From Trichaptum fuscoviolaceum (taxonomy: Eukaryota; Basidiomycota; Agaricomycetes; Hymenochaetales; Trichaptaceae): DNA of 64,000 bases. Location of the stretch: the NCBI GenBank assembly GCA_910574455.1, contig CAJSYZ010000004.1, positions 2,853,528 through 2,917,527 on the forward strand, written 5' to 3'. Of the stretch, positions 1 to 11,119 are shown piece after piece. The position numbers and the translations under genes are program-made. The notes under the pieces were generated by a model. It ran no database searches. It saw only the letters and a list, made by a program, of their open reading frames with translations, and had not been told where the DNA came from. The number at the start of each line of letters is the position of its first letter. Position 1 is the first letter of the stretch.

Positions 1-1
1 G

Positions 2-2141
2 AAGGAAGTCCAAGCCTTCCTCGGATTTGCGAACTTCTATCGCCGGTTCATTGATGAGTACTCTCGCATCGTCAAACCCCTTACCAATCTCACTAAAAAA
101 GACACTCCGTTCAAATGGTCGGTCGATGCTCAAAACGCATTTGACCGACTCAAGGACGCCTTTTCATGTGCCCCTTTACTTGCTCATTTTGACCCCGAAG
201 AACCTCTAGTCGTCGAGACCGACGCTTCAGATTTTGCCATCAGTGGCATACTCTCTCAAATTAAAGCGTCGGACAACGACCTTCACCCCCTTGCTTTCCA
301 CTCCCGATCAATGACGTCCGCCGAACGGAACTACGACATTCACGACAAGGAACTACTTGCCATCGTCGACTGCTTCTACCACTGGCGCCAGTACCTCGAA
401 GGTGCCCGCCATACCTCGCAGGTCTTTTCCGACCATGAAAACCTCAAACACTTCCGCACCAAACGCCTCCTCAATCGACGCCAGACACGGTGGTCCGAAC
501 ACCTCGAACAATTCGACTTCAACATCAACCACCGATCCGGCAAGCTTGCTCGCAAACCGGACGTCATCACCCGCCGAAGCGACGTCTATCCGCACGGACT
601 TGATCGTGACGGGTCCGAACCCCTACCGCACGCCATCCTCGGCCCACACCGCTTCCTCGCCAATGCCATCATCGACTCCTCCGTCATCGCAAACCAGATT
701 GAGGCCGGCCTTGCAACTGACCCAGTCGCACAGGCTCACCTACAGGAGTCCGACCCCGAGAGCGGCAGTCCGACCCTGTTCTCAGTCGGTGATAATGGTC
801 GGCTCCTCTACGACAAACTTCTCTATGTCCCTGACTACAATGATTTACGTCTACTAATCGTCCAAACTCACCATGATCATAGTCTAGCAGGCCACCCAGG
901 CGTTCGCAAAACGATCCAACTTATCAAGCGTCGGTATAACTGGCCCCGCCTCGACAAATTCGTCACGGACTTCGTCAAATCATGCCCGGAATGCAAACGT
1001 GCTAAGGCAGTCCGACATAAACCATTCGGACCACTCCGCTTCCTTCCTATTGCCGACCGCCCATGGTCCTCCATTTCCATGGACTTCATTGAGGGCCTGC
1101 CGCTCAGTGATGGCTTCGACTCCATTCTCGTTATTGTCGACCGTCTCACAAAGATGGCCCTCTTCATTCCTACTCACAAAAACGTTACCACTCCACAGCT
1201 CGCCACCCTGTTCCTCCGCCATGTTTTCTCCAAACACGGAGTCCCGGAAGACATCGTATCCGACAGAGGCCGACACTTCGTCTCCCGGTTCTGGTCCTCA
1301 CTCTGCGACGCTCTCGGGATCAAGTCCAACTTATCCACCGCATACCACCCCGAAACCGATGGCCAAACTGAACGGATCAATCAGATCCTCGAACAGTACC
1401 TCCGCATCTACATCAACTATCAGCAGGACAACTGGATTCGATCTTCTGCCTCTAGCGGAATTTGCGTACAACAACACGACGCATTCCGCTACCTCTGTTT
1501 CCCCATTTTTCGCAAACAAGGGATTCCATCCCCGACTAACCATTGACCCTCACACTTCATCTTCTATCCTAGCAGATCAAGTCGCAACCGACATTCGCGA
1601 CCTCCATCAATACCTCAAAGACCAACTTCGCATTACCCTCAACCAGTACCAACAGGCCACCATAACCCGACGCGCACCAATTCCACCCTTTGCGGTCGGC
1701 GATCTCGTTTGGCTCGACACCCGCAACATCCGCACCAAACGACCCATGAAGAAACTCGACCACAAACGCATCGGTCCTTACCCCATTATTGAGGTCGTCT
1801 CCACTCATGCCCGCCGCCTGGGCCTACCCCTCGAGCTTAAAGCGATTCACAACGTCTTTCACGTTTCGCTGCTCGAGCCCGACACACCAAACCCCTACCC
1901 GACTCGCCATCAATCGCCTCCCCCACCCGTCGAAGTTGACGATAACCTTGAATATGAAGTCGCTGAAATACTGGACTCCAAGTATGACCGACGTCGTAAA
2001 AAACTAATCTACACCGTTTCATGGCAGGGATACCCGAACCCCACTCTCGAACCCGCCGACCACCTTACCAACGCCTCTGAACTCGTCGATGAGTTCCACC
2101 TTCGGTACCCCGACAAACCCGGACCACATAATATCCGCTAA
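2..2141 (+). pseudogene. pol: Ty3/gypsy pol C-terminus: RT end, RNase H, integrase, chromodomain; one frameshift
   Basis: The reading frame is open from base 2 at the RT connection region ([11 protein letters not shown]). It passes through RNase H ([13 protein letters not shown], then [11 protein letters not shown]), an HHCC integrase zinc motif (about 870-1010, ending CPECKRAK), and the integrase core with [16 protein letters not shown] and the glutamate of [13 protein letters not shown]. One extra base near 1436-1439 shifts the frame: the first frame stops at 1546 and the correct one ([12 protein letters not shown]) continues to TAA at 2139-2141. The tail carries the GDLVWL/GPYPI linker and a chromodomain (YEVAEILDSKYDRR through WQGYPNPTLEPADHL), which defines chromoviruses and is thought to guide integration to modified chromatin. 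A single frameshift in about 2.1 kb suggests a young copy that is now inactive. Confidence 0.93.
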
Positions 2142-2517
2142 GTTGACTATATGCACTTCATTTCCGCATCCGTTTCCATTACCATCTCTATTTTTACTCT
2201 CAACACATTCCAAATGCTTCTTTCTTTCACCTCCGCGATCTGCACTGCGTTCCAACAACGCTAATCTATTAGACTTCGTCGAAATTAAACTTCGATGAGC
2301 CTAAACAAGTCATTTTCGGACTTGCGACTCGTTTCAACACGAGTCCGACCCCGTTTTTTTATTTTTCAATGCATTCATCTCCCCCGCAAATGTTCGGTAA
2401 CGCATTGCATTTTATGCATTCCAAACTACCGATTACACCAAGAAAAAACTAACTAAAACAGACGACAAGAAGCGGAAATTATTCGCAATTGTTGTTAAAT
2501 ACTGATAAAAAACCCCT
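2142..2517. other. Convergent 3' untranslated region between pol and the antisense gene
   Basis: No ORF is supported here. The pol stop (2141) and the stop of the opposing antisense gene (2518) face each other across 376 bp. The stretch contains a perfect 7-bp stem with a 6-nt loop (GACTCGT at 2326-2332, ACGAGTC at 2339-2345), followed by a T-run (2354-2360). It presumably holds the 3' processing signals of the antisense mRNA. Confidence 0.5.
2326..2345. terminator. Hairpin followed by T-run
   Basis: A 7-bp perfect inverted repeat with a 6-nt loop is followed by a C-run and seven T residues, just downstream of pol. Intrinsic terminators are not a normal feature of RNA polymerase II genes, so a role in RNA 3'-end formation or packaging is only a guess. 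Chance is possible. Confidence 0.3.
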
Positions 2518-2642
2518 CTAATCAAACTTCCGTTTCTTCGACGACCCCTCTCCCTTCTCCTCGTCGATGTCCATCCTTTCGAAATGGTCCTCCGGGAACC
2601 CACCGAACTCATCGTCGAAATTATAGTCATCGAGTTCCTCGA

Positions 2643-2674
<32 letters not shown>

Positions 2675-5600
2675 ACAACGACGACGTCCCGCGACTTCCC
2701 TTTCCCCGCACGCCGTTTCGCCAAACCGACGAGTTCCTCAACAGTCTGCGCCACGTCCAACTGCGCCCGCTCGAGTCGATCGGTGAGCCGACGAATCTCG
2801 TCCGATGTGCGCGGCGACTCGACATCCTCGCCAACTTTCGCGACATTCTTCTTCTTGTCTAGGCAGATAGAATAAGACGGGTTCGATACACGAACCCCAC
2901 AACGTACCCGTCTTTCCATCATCCTTGCGGGCGACCGGTCGCACGGTCGGTTTCGGTAACTTGATCTTCAACGATTGAATGTCTTCCTCGCCTTCCAGCA
3001 AACGCAACAACACCGACCTCGACTTGCCGGACCACGAGCAATGCTTCTTGTCCTTCCCGCACCGTTGACACGCCGACAGCTTGTCCGAAACCTTCTTTTT
3101 CTTCTCCGCTTCACCAGGTTTCGGCCACAACTTCATGAGACATTCTAGGCCACGGGCCTTGCAATTCTCGCAACCGTGTCTCCCGACCGGCCCCATCTCC
3201 TGATCACCCAACTAACATCAATCACTAACCTCCGAATGACAGACATAGATACTCACCTCCTTCTTGTCGTCGAGCTCGTCAGCCACGTCCGGATAAAACA
3301 TCCCGGACGCGTCCAACTCCGCCGCCCTCCCCCCTTTTATCTTCCGCACCTCCACCGCATCCATCTGCAGATACGGCAGACCCTTCGTCGTCCCCCCGCG
3401 AGTCGCTGTTGCTGTTGCTGTTGCTGACCAGTCCTACCAGCCATTTCATTCAATGATATGCAGTAAATGCTGGATATACTAATTTATCTGATTGAATGAA
3501 GTACAGCAGTTGCAAATGGGTATAGCTCAACTGATTGAATGAAATATAGCCTTGCTGTAGAACTTTGTTTGCATTTCATTCAGCAAATGCTGGTTGATGA
3601 AGGGCAGGCTGGGGCAGCCTTGCTGCACTCTGATGAAGGGGATGCATACCTAGGAAATACTAGGCCTGCAATACCTATTGGGAATATACTACAGAATAAT
3701 AGATAATGCTATTGCATACCCACCGCTTTTTTGGGTTAATTATAGCATTCAGGCACTGTTGATTGAAAGCATGCTGTAATAAATCAGAATTTCATAATTT
3801 CCATCTATTTTGAGATATGAGGCACATCAGGGTCCAGGACCCTGAGGTCTGGCAGGTTCCAGGTCACTTGGTGCCGCTTTAGAGGAGGTCGTGGGAATAA
3901 ACTCAAATTAACCTTTGCAGGCCCTACAGGCCTTCTTAAATAGCACAAAAATAACCAACAAATCAGAAAATTTCCTGGACACTGCCGCTTCGCCCTAGCG
4001 TGGGAACTACGCTTCCGGACGACCATATTAGGCTACAATTATGTTCTGGGCCCCACTGGGCCCTTCCTAAAGCGGTAAAAATCATCATAAAATAGATAAT
4101 TATATTCATTTGTACCTGCATATATGCAGGCTTCCCCTGGGCTTACCAGCAGCAGATAAAATATGCTAAATTCGGATTATATTAGTAGAAGCATACTTAA
4201 GATGAATTTGATAGCTATATATGATAATACTAGCTGGGAACATGTGTAGAACATCAAAACATGTTCTATTTTTATTGCTGAACATATGGGGCCCATTACA
4301 CCATATTGGAGTACTGCCGGAATGCAAATTTTGATGGGAATCCAATGGGACGTATTAGACGAGCTGAAACGGGCTTTGACAGCGCCAAAATACGCATTTT
4401 TCATATTATTACAAATTATTCTTTTATTTTATTGTTATTTATGTTCTAGCACTTCTACTGCACGTAAAGGCATGTATAAATAGTCGAAATGGTACAGAAC
4501 GACTAGAAGAACAATAATATGACCTTAGAATAGCCACGCGAGGGCTATATATAGCTCTACCACACTAACCATTTTCGGAGTGCATGCAATTATTGTTAGT
4601 CATTCCTATGCATGTATGTACACTGTATTTATGTTCTGATAGCTTTAAATAGTTCTCTATATATACCTCTCATGCTGTACGAGGTTTCGCGGCAATCGGA
4701 GTTCATTTGAAATTGATATAAGGCATACAAGTTTCGGAAAGATGGGTCAATTTTAATTTATGGGGAGGGTTATGGGTCAGGCACATAGTTCTAAACATTC
4801 ACTATGACTATCCTAAACATATTTAAAATGCATGTTTGAGATGACATTAGAATGTGAAAGTCATACACAACATTGTAGGATGACATGCTATATATGATTT
4901 CAGAATGCACATGTTATGTCAGAAAGACATATAACTTACAGATTCTATCTGTACCCCAAACATGCATTTTAAATATGTTTAGGATAGTCATAGTGAATGT
5001 TTAGAACTATGTGCCTGACCCATAACCCTCCCCATAAATTAAAATTGACCCATCTTTCCGAAACTTGTATGCCTTATATCAATTTCAAATGAACTCCGAT
5101 TGCCGCGAAACCTCGTACAGCATGAGAGGTATATATAGAGAACTATTTAAAGCTATCAGAACATAAATACAGTGTACATACATGCATAGGAATGACTAAC
5201 AATAATTGCATGCACTCCGAAAATGGTTAGTGTGGTAGAGCTATATATAGCCCTCGCGTGGCTATTCTAAGGTCATATTATTGTTCTTCTAGTCGTTCTG
5301 TACCATTTCGACTATTTATACATGCCTTTACGTGCAGTAGAAGTGCTAGAACATAAATAACAATAAAATAAAAGAATAATTTGTAATAATATGAAAAATG
5401 CGTATTTTGGCGCTGTCAAAGCCCGTTTCAGCTCGTCTAATACGTCCCATTGGATTCCCATCAAAATTTGCATTCCGGCAGTACTCCAATATGGTGTAAT
5501 GGGCCCCATATGTTCAGCAATAAAAATAGAACATGTTTTGATGTTCTACACATGTTCCCAGCTAGTATTATCATATATAGCTATCAAATTCATCTTAAGT

Positions 5601-6977
5601 ATGCTTCTACTAATATAATCCGAATTTAGCATATTTTATCTGCTGCTGGTAAGCCCAGGGGAAGCCTGCATATATGCAGGTACAAATGAATATAATTATC
5701 TATTTTATGATGATTTTTACCGCTTTAGGAAGGGCCCAGTGGGGCCCAGAACATAATTGTAGCCTAATATGGTCGTCCGGAAGCGTAGTTCCCACGCTAG
5801 GGCGAAGCGGCAGTGTCCAGGAATATTTTCTGATTTGTTGGTTATTTTTGTGCTATTTAAGAAGGCCTGTAGGGCCTGCAAAGGTTAATTTGAGTTTATT
5901 CCCACGACCTCCTCTAAAGCGGCACCAAGTGACCTGGAACCTGCCAGACCTCAGGGTCCTGGACCCTGATGTGCCTCATATCTCAAAATAGATGGAAATT
6001 ATGAAATTCTGATTTATTACAGCATGCTTTCAATCAACAGTGCCTGAATGCTATAATTAACCCAAAAAAGCGGTGGGTATGCAATAGCATTATCTATTAT
6101 TCTGTAGTATATTCCCAATAGGTATTGCAGGCCTAGTATTTCCTAGGTATGCATCCCCTTCATCAGAGTGCAGCAAGGCTGCCCCAGCCTGCCCTTCATC
6201 AACCAGCATTTGCTGAGGGAAATGCAAAAAAGGTTTTAAAGTAAGGCTATATTTCATTCAATCAGAAGGCTGGCAGCAGTGTGCTGACGCCACTCCACTA
6301 CCGACCTTCCGGCCATACGTCCGCTGCGGTCTCGCCGCACTTGCTGTTGTTGCTGTTGCTGCTGCAGCCGGCTCACTCACCACCGACCCTGGCGCATCCG
6401 AGACCGACATAGTCTTCTTCTCAGCGCGCCTCGTCGGCGTCCGAGTTGTTGCTGCTGCTGCTGTTGTCACAGACTTCCCTACTAACACAATCAGCACCCT
6501 TCTTTTTTTATCCTCGACAGATTCACTTACCGGTCGACACCGTCCGACGCGCATTATCATCAAGCCCACTACCGAGGGGTTCCTCCGCCGGGATCGCCTC
6601 CATGTCCCAACCGTAGACTCGCCAATTCGGATGCGTCTGCAGCCACGAAGCCTCTCGGGTTTCGTACAACGTCACCCAAGGACGCAACTCCGGCATGATA
6701 GCGCGCATCGTCTTCGAACCAGCACGCTCAGCGACCTTAGTCTATCCGAACCATCAGACAATGTCAAGAACAAGATATTCACTCCACTTACCATCAGATT
6801 CGCTATCGCACGACGCTCTGTGGCAGGAGGTTGGGCACCGGGGGTGCGCCCCGGAAACACCTCTACCCTCTGCATCACAACCGCGATCGCTCTCGCAAAC
6901 GCCTCGCCGGCCAACACCGTCACGTAGTCGAGGACGGAGTCCCGAATATCAACAGAAATAGCGGGTTTCTGAGCCAT
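2518..6977 (-). pseudogene. Antisense gene inside the chromovirus: zinc-cluster-like nuclear protein, split by foldback element
   Basis: Five exons read on the minus strand: 6977-6792, 6741-6531, 6481-6282 joined to 3421-3257, 3199-2908 and 2858-2518. Introns have clean GT-AG borders of about 48-57 nt. The phases match at every junction. If the foldback and one 7-bp duplicate are removed, the frame is intact at about 464 codons. The N-terminus (MAQKPAISVDIRDSVLDYV) is alpha-helical in character. Exon 4 has two C-x2-C-x6-C halves (CENCKARGLEC and CQRCGKDKKHC) separated by 23 residues, like a Zn2Cys6 cluster with a long linker. The C-terminal part has a coiled-coil-like stretch, a poly-aspartate run from an ATC repeat (about 2643-2673) and a basic KKRKFD end resembling a nuclear signal. 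I do not recognise a named family. Its position between pol and the 3' LTR, in antisense, suggests an accessory protein of the element. It could also be a captured host gene. Confidence 0.75.
3429..6281. mobile_element. Foldback transposon FB1: 2.85-kb near-perfect palindrome, 7-bp target duplication
   Basis: The element is flanked by TGCTGAC at 3422-3428 and 6282-6288. Its ends are related inverted repeats, CAGTCCTACCAGCCATTTC on the left and CACTGCTGCCAGCC read inward from the right. Two arms of about 1.4 kb are reverse complements (for example 4799-4838 pairs with 4957-4996) around a spacer of roughly 118 bp (4839-4956). The arms are almost identical, so each ORF in one arm has an exact mirror in the other. 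None resembles a known protein and none is conserved in the second copy, so I regard the element as non-coding. The outer about 170 bp of each arm hold repeats of ATTGAATGAA and CAGCAAATGCTG type. A transposase must act in trans. The family is unassigned. Confidence 0.9.
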
Positions 6978-7199
6978 GGTAAAAGAAGCAGATGGGATGG
7001 TGGTAACAGACGAAATTCAAATTGATACTGACCACCCTCTCCCCCCCACAATTTTATACTCACGTCCGACTCACAAATTTTACCCCAATACTGACGCCAA
7101 TTTTTTTTACACCGACCCGACACTCCGCACCCCAATCACCTCCCAACACCTACTTACGCCCACAACGACGTCCATAACCTGCCTCAACGGGGCTCGGCA
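6978..7199 (-). promoter_or_regulatory. Upstream region of the antisense gene
   Basis: This 222-bp stretch between the antisense ATG (6977) and the polypurine tract has no supported gene. It must contain the 5' UTR, and probably the promoter, of the antisense gene unless transcription starts in the LTR on the minus strand. No clear TATA box was found. Confidence 0.4.
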
Positions 7200-7215
7200 G
7201 TTGAAGGGGGAGCTA
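7200..7215 (+). promoter_or_regulatory. Polypurine tract of the Ty3/gypsy element
   Basis: A purine-rich run (GTTGAAGGGGGAG) lies immediately before the LTR start TGTCACGAC. In LTR retrotransposons this primes plus-strand DNA synthesis. It lies beyond the antisense gene, which places that gene inside the element. Confidence 0.75.
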
Positions 7216-7216
7216 C

Positions 7217-8057
7217 TGTCACGACTACACTTTTACCTAACCTTTCCGAACAGGTACTACGATGTCCGCTCATAGTTCGGCACTCCGACTCGTCTCCACC
7301 GAACGGACATCGTGGACAACGCGTGCACGCAGGGATATCAGACTAATATCCATCCCGTGCCAACATCCGCCATAGGCCGAACGCCGGACAATACAATTGG
7401 ATATCCAATATCCAATACTGTCACTAACCTTTCGCACTAGACATCGGATCATAGCCGGGCCGACCGCAAACGTATCACCACGTGCATTCCGCACTACATC
7501 CGATGTCATAGGGCCCCGCTACGTACCTGACCGGACCGCCGAAACGGACCCTTTCTATTCTTTCTATCCTGAACATGCCGCATACATGCGATTGCCTCCG
7601 TTGTAACCTTCGGCCTCGCATTTACTCCTTTCCCTTTTATTCATGCCTTCAACCCGATCCGGACTACGATCGGACATGCGTTTTATCAACAATGTACAAA
7701 CAGGTCTCAACTATAAAGTCGATACATGTATCGTAGTATAGCTTCGACTCAAATATCACAAGTCCTAGGGTATCAATACGATACTAGCCGTTGAGCTCCA
7801 CCAGACCTTCGTCCGACCTTATACTGCGCGACTCGCAGTCGGGATCGACTTATCCCGGTTCTCTCTTCAGTTTCCGACTCTTACGTCGAACTGCGTTCGA
7901 CTCTCTTCTCTATATCTATTAGGCTCCGTAGCCTTGTCCGTGAGTTCGTGTTAGCTTAACGAAGCTAACGTTTCTTCCTTTATTAGAGCCACCCCTTCGG
8001 TCGTCCGTCTTAACAGTCGGACTTCCGTTTCTCAAAGGTCTGAAGCCCGGTCTGACA
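7217..8057 (+). repeat. Ty3/gypsy 3' LTR
   Basis: An 841-bp segment begins TGTCACGAC directly after the polypurine tract and ends ...TCTGACA, giving a 5-bp terminal inverted pair TGTCA/TGACA. It contains no convincing ORF. A TATA-like stretch (CTCTATATCTATT, about 7909-7921) is a candidate promoter. The right border is inferred from the terminal pair and has no second LTR for comparison. Confidence 0.7.
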
Positions 8058-8471
8058 CGTTGTTACGCATACAATGATTCAAGACCATGATTATACAGCC
8101 TGAAGTTCAAGTGGCTTCATCTTGAAGTAATAAGCAATAATTCCCCATAAACTTCAAATCAGGGCCCATCCGCCGAGGGAAGACGATCCTCCAACTGTCC
8201 GAGTCCAAGTCGCGAATCATGTCACTAGAACAAGTACAAGTTCAAGTTATCACTGGCTACTAGCTAGCAGTATACTTCAAGTTCACGGATGGAAACCACA
8301 CTTGCAATATCATTCCCATTTCCTCAAGTCATACATGTACTACCACATAAAGCGCCGCCAAAGGCCATCAAACACAGAGCAGGAAACAAACGTACGAATA
8401 CGCAACACCATCGCATGAGAATAAGAAAAGAGCTCCACTAATTACTACTATAGGAGTTGAGAGGAGCATCG
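8058..8471. other. Spacer left of protease gene; start of the palindromic-motif zone
   Basis: No gene is supported. From about 8096 the sequence carries repeated AAGTTCAAG/CTTGAAGT words (8102-8120, 8233-8243, 8277-8282) and GGCTACTAGCTAGC (about 8253-8266). These are the same motif families that fill the spacers between genes up to about 25.2 kb. Confidence 0.5.
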
Positions 8472-11119
8472 TTATACTTCATTGTCCGGAAGTGCATTCA
8501 TGCCTAGCTTGAATTCACTTCCAGCTAGAGAAAAAGAGGTCCCAAGCTCTTCCACCGTTTGCCATAGAGCGACACCATAAGTATAACCGTCGAGTACACT
8601 CTGATTATCCCTATCCCTCGCTTCGATGAGTCCGCAAGCTAAAATGGTACCAACTGCACGTCTGTGCTGATCAATGATTATGGCACCCGAATCCCCCGGT
8701 TCTGCGAACATAGCATTGTTCCTATGCCCGATATTCCCTAAACCAACCGAACCCGGTGGGATCTGTAAAGCAATATGCGTAGTCTGCTCAACGTGCCCAG
8801 GGGAAACCTGCATAGATCTGAGAACGGCAGCAACGTTGTTGACCTCGCCTAACGTATGGCCAGTTTTCCAGCCCCATTTGTACACAGTTCGCTTAAACCC
8901 CACAGCGACGAGATTGTCGATGAAAGTCCATCCATAATCATAATCTGCGTCCAATTGGTGCTCCTGGACCCGGGGGAATATATTTTCTTCCGGAACATAT
9001 CCCGCAATTCGGATTGGACTAAAGAAGTCCCTCCCTTTCCAGCCAAGCCTAGACAAGAGTGCTTCTCGTGGTACAGACTGAGCTGCCGACGATGGAGGAA
9101 GCCTATTAATGTCGATGACGTTATAGAAATTGTTCCAACTGAGACCTTCACCATCAGTAGAGGAAAATTCAAATGGGAGGCATTGGTCGTCCACCTCGAT
9201 CAAGCACCAATCCGTAAGGTAGGGTCTCTTGGAGATAGTCAAGTTACCCATTCTTCGAGAGGGAGCATTGGCCACTTTCCCAATACGATTATTAATCCAC
9301 AAACATGGCGATGACGTCTTATCAAGCCAAGATTGCTCAATGAATCGACACTTGTTTACGATATCCGCGAAAGCTTGTTGTTCAGCAGACGGCGGAAGAT
9401 CAGGTGCCAGTGACTGCCAGTGAGTAAACGCTGCCGCTTCTAACTCATCGTGAAGCGCGCCAATCATTGGCACATGGGCGGCTAGAGCCTCGCGAGAGAA
9501 GAGATAAATTGGGCAATTGTCGTTTGGGTCGCGCGGCTTATTTGTTGTATCTGCGTATGGATCGTAGTCTCCGAATTTCAAAGGAACGTTGCCATGGCGA
9601 GTACCGAGGATGAACACCTTGAACGTCGTGTTATCGAGCTTTTGTAGGATAAAGAGCGACCCCGTTGAGAAGCCACCCTCCAGATTGCCAAGGCAAGTTC
9701 CTGTGACCATGGAGAAAGACGGTGTCATACGACTGATTGGCTTGTTGGCAGCTGCCACTGGCCTGCTTGGGGAATCCATCATGCGATCCCACAGGCGGAA
9801 ATAATTATCGGCTCCCGCAGGTGCGGTGAACAGTTCCTCTGTTGGGTAGGCGTAGGGTTCTGCCCCGTGAGCGCTAGCGACAAGGGGCCTGGTGCTGTTA
9901 CCGTCATTATGCTCAGTGACATCCCCCGCACCTCCATTGTTCGTCGGAGCAGTGCGACGATCGGAACGTCTGGGAAGGTTGGTGAGTTCCGGATGAAAAC
10001 TGAAGCCAGTGTGAACGGGAGCGGTATTGCCAACGCCAGTCTCAGCATGACCGCTAGCCAGAGTATTTGAGTCGCCGGTGCCAGTGCGCACAACAGGTGG
10101 AACACTGACAGAAGCTTTGCCCTGGCCTGAGGCGCTAATGATTTTTCGCTCCCTGAGCTCGACCTCAACGTCGAAGATGCGCATTTCAAAGAGGAACTCT
10201 TTAACGCGTTCCGCGATGCGGCACGCATCTTCAGTGCGAAGTGACGGGTCGTTGACTCCGATCAAAACAAAAACAGGGCACACCCGACTATCTCCGTAGG
10301 CAACACGGTTGGCTTCCAGACTGTTCCACCGCAAATTCTCGGAATCGAGATACTTCATGATCTTCTTGAGCAGTTGCGGCCATACATTGGCAATCCGGTG
10401 ATTTCCAACAATGCCCACATATTTACGTTCTTTGGTCGCCGTCCAATTGGGACCGGTTCGCCCGAGCAGGCGCGGTTTGCCAGGGAAGCCAAGGTAGTAA
10501 CCTTTCTGCTCCTCTTCTGACACATGTGTTCGTCGTGGGAGGATAAGCGTTAGGATTTTGCGCGAGAATCGTATTCACAACCGCTGAAGACAGGACGGAC
10601 TTGGTTTGCTGTGACTTCAAGTCTGGTTGAAGGGATGCGAGAGGAATTGATAGTAGGAGGCTTCCCCCCTCCGAGTCTAAGGAACTCGTGACGGTGAATG
10701 ACCCACGGGCAGGGCCACCGGCAATGATAAATCGTTCCCCCGAACCTTGTCCTTGCACAGGTTCGTCATCAGTAATCGCAGTTTCTGGGGCCTGTGAAAC
10801 TGGTAACGGGTTAAGTACCAATCAGTTTCGCCAGTGTCAGTGAAGGGAAGGAAGGACTCACTTTCAGTCGGCATTGATGAAGAATGTCCTCCTGCAGCTT
10901 CTTCAACGTTAACCCCTAGGGCCTGCAAAACTAGAGATGGGTGATGCAGTAATCAGTATTGCCAGTGTCAGTGAAGGAAGGCATAGGACGCACATTGCGC
11001 ACTGAAAGGTGGCGTTGTATCTCCCAGTACATCTTCGTCTTGTACTATTGGGGTAGTCAGCAATCAGTATTGCCTGTGACAGAGATGGAGAACGCAGAAC
11101 TCACATCCGCGTCGGTCAT
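8472..11119 (-). CDS. Trypsin-like serine protease-domain protein with repeated 5' introns
   Basis: The main exon is open from about 10523 to the stop at 8472 (683 codons in the open stretch). The C-terminal half has a chymotrypsin-fold signature in the right order: GTRHG (His near residue 310), LTDWCLIEVD (Asp near 438), KWGWKTGHTLGEVN, and PGDSGAIIID (Ser near 612). The N-terminal part is unrecognised, with a linker rich in Gly, Ser and Thr at about residues 130-230. Upstream small exons fit a start at 11119 (MTDAD), then 11044-10994, 10922-10862 and a fourth beginning at 10799. They are separated by three introns of 60, 71 and 62 nt that resemble one another. The junction between the fourth exon and the main exon (around 10510-10600) is not resolved. 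No signal peptide is evident, so an intracellular protease is likelier than a secreted one. Trypsin-like domains occur as effectors in some fungal immune-type proteins, but no NACHT or repeat domain is present here. Confidence 0.72.
10800..11104 (-). repeat. Three homologous introns in tandem
   Basis: On the minus strand, introns at 11104-11045, 10993-10923 and 10861-10800 each start GTGAGT or GTGCGT and share a core of the type CACTGACACTGGCAATACTG. The enclosed exons are 51 and 61 nt. The shared core spans the expected branch-point area. This suggests duplication of an exon-intron unit or repeated insertion of an introner-like sequence. Confidence 0.6.

Larger units (their letters stand above)
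1..8057 (+). mobile_element. Ty3/gypsy chromovirus, 3' half, with antisense extra gene
   Basis: The window opens inside pol of a Ty3/gypsy retrotransposon. In order it shows the end of reverse transcriptase, RNase H, integrase and a C-terminal chromodomain (2-2141), an antisense multi-exon gene (6977 to 2518), a purine-rich tract (7200-7215) and one LTR (7217-8057). The 5' LTR, gag and most of pol lie to the left of the window. The LTR next to the purine tract has the terminal inverted pair TGTCA/TGACA, as expected of a 3' LTR. A foldback transposon (3429-6281) is inserted in the antisense gene. The 5-bp target duplication cannot be tested because the left end is absent; the candidate right copy is CGTTG at 8058-8062. 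Confidence 0.85.

Noticed and set aside
353..595. Minus-strand ORF opposite gypsy pol
   Set aside because: It is a shadow of the RNase H region with no independent support.
4177..5618. Mirror-image ORFs of 65 and 75 residues in the two arms of FB1
   Set aside because: They are identical only because the arms are reverse complements, and the matching positions in FB2 are not open. No protein resemblance.
5674..5991. 105-residue ORF in the right arm of FB1
   Set aside because: The FB2 counterpart is frameshifted and shorter, and the left arm carries only part of it. Not a conserved gene.
3429..6281. Palindrome as an assembly or chimeric-read artefact
   Set aside because: Exact 7-bp target duplicates, an interrupted but phase-compatible host gene and a second, diverged copy at 46249-49118 support a real element.
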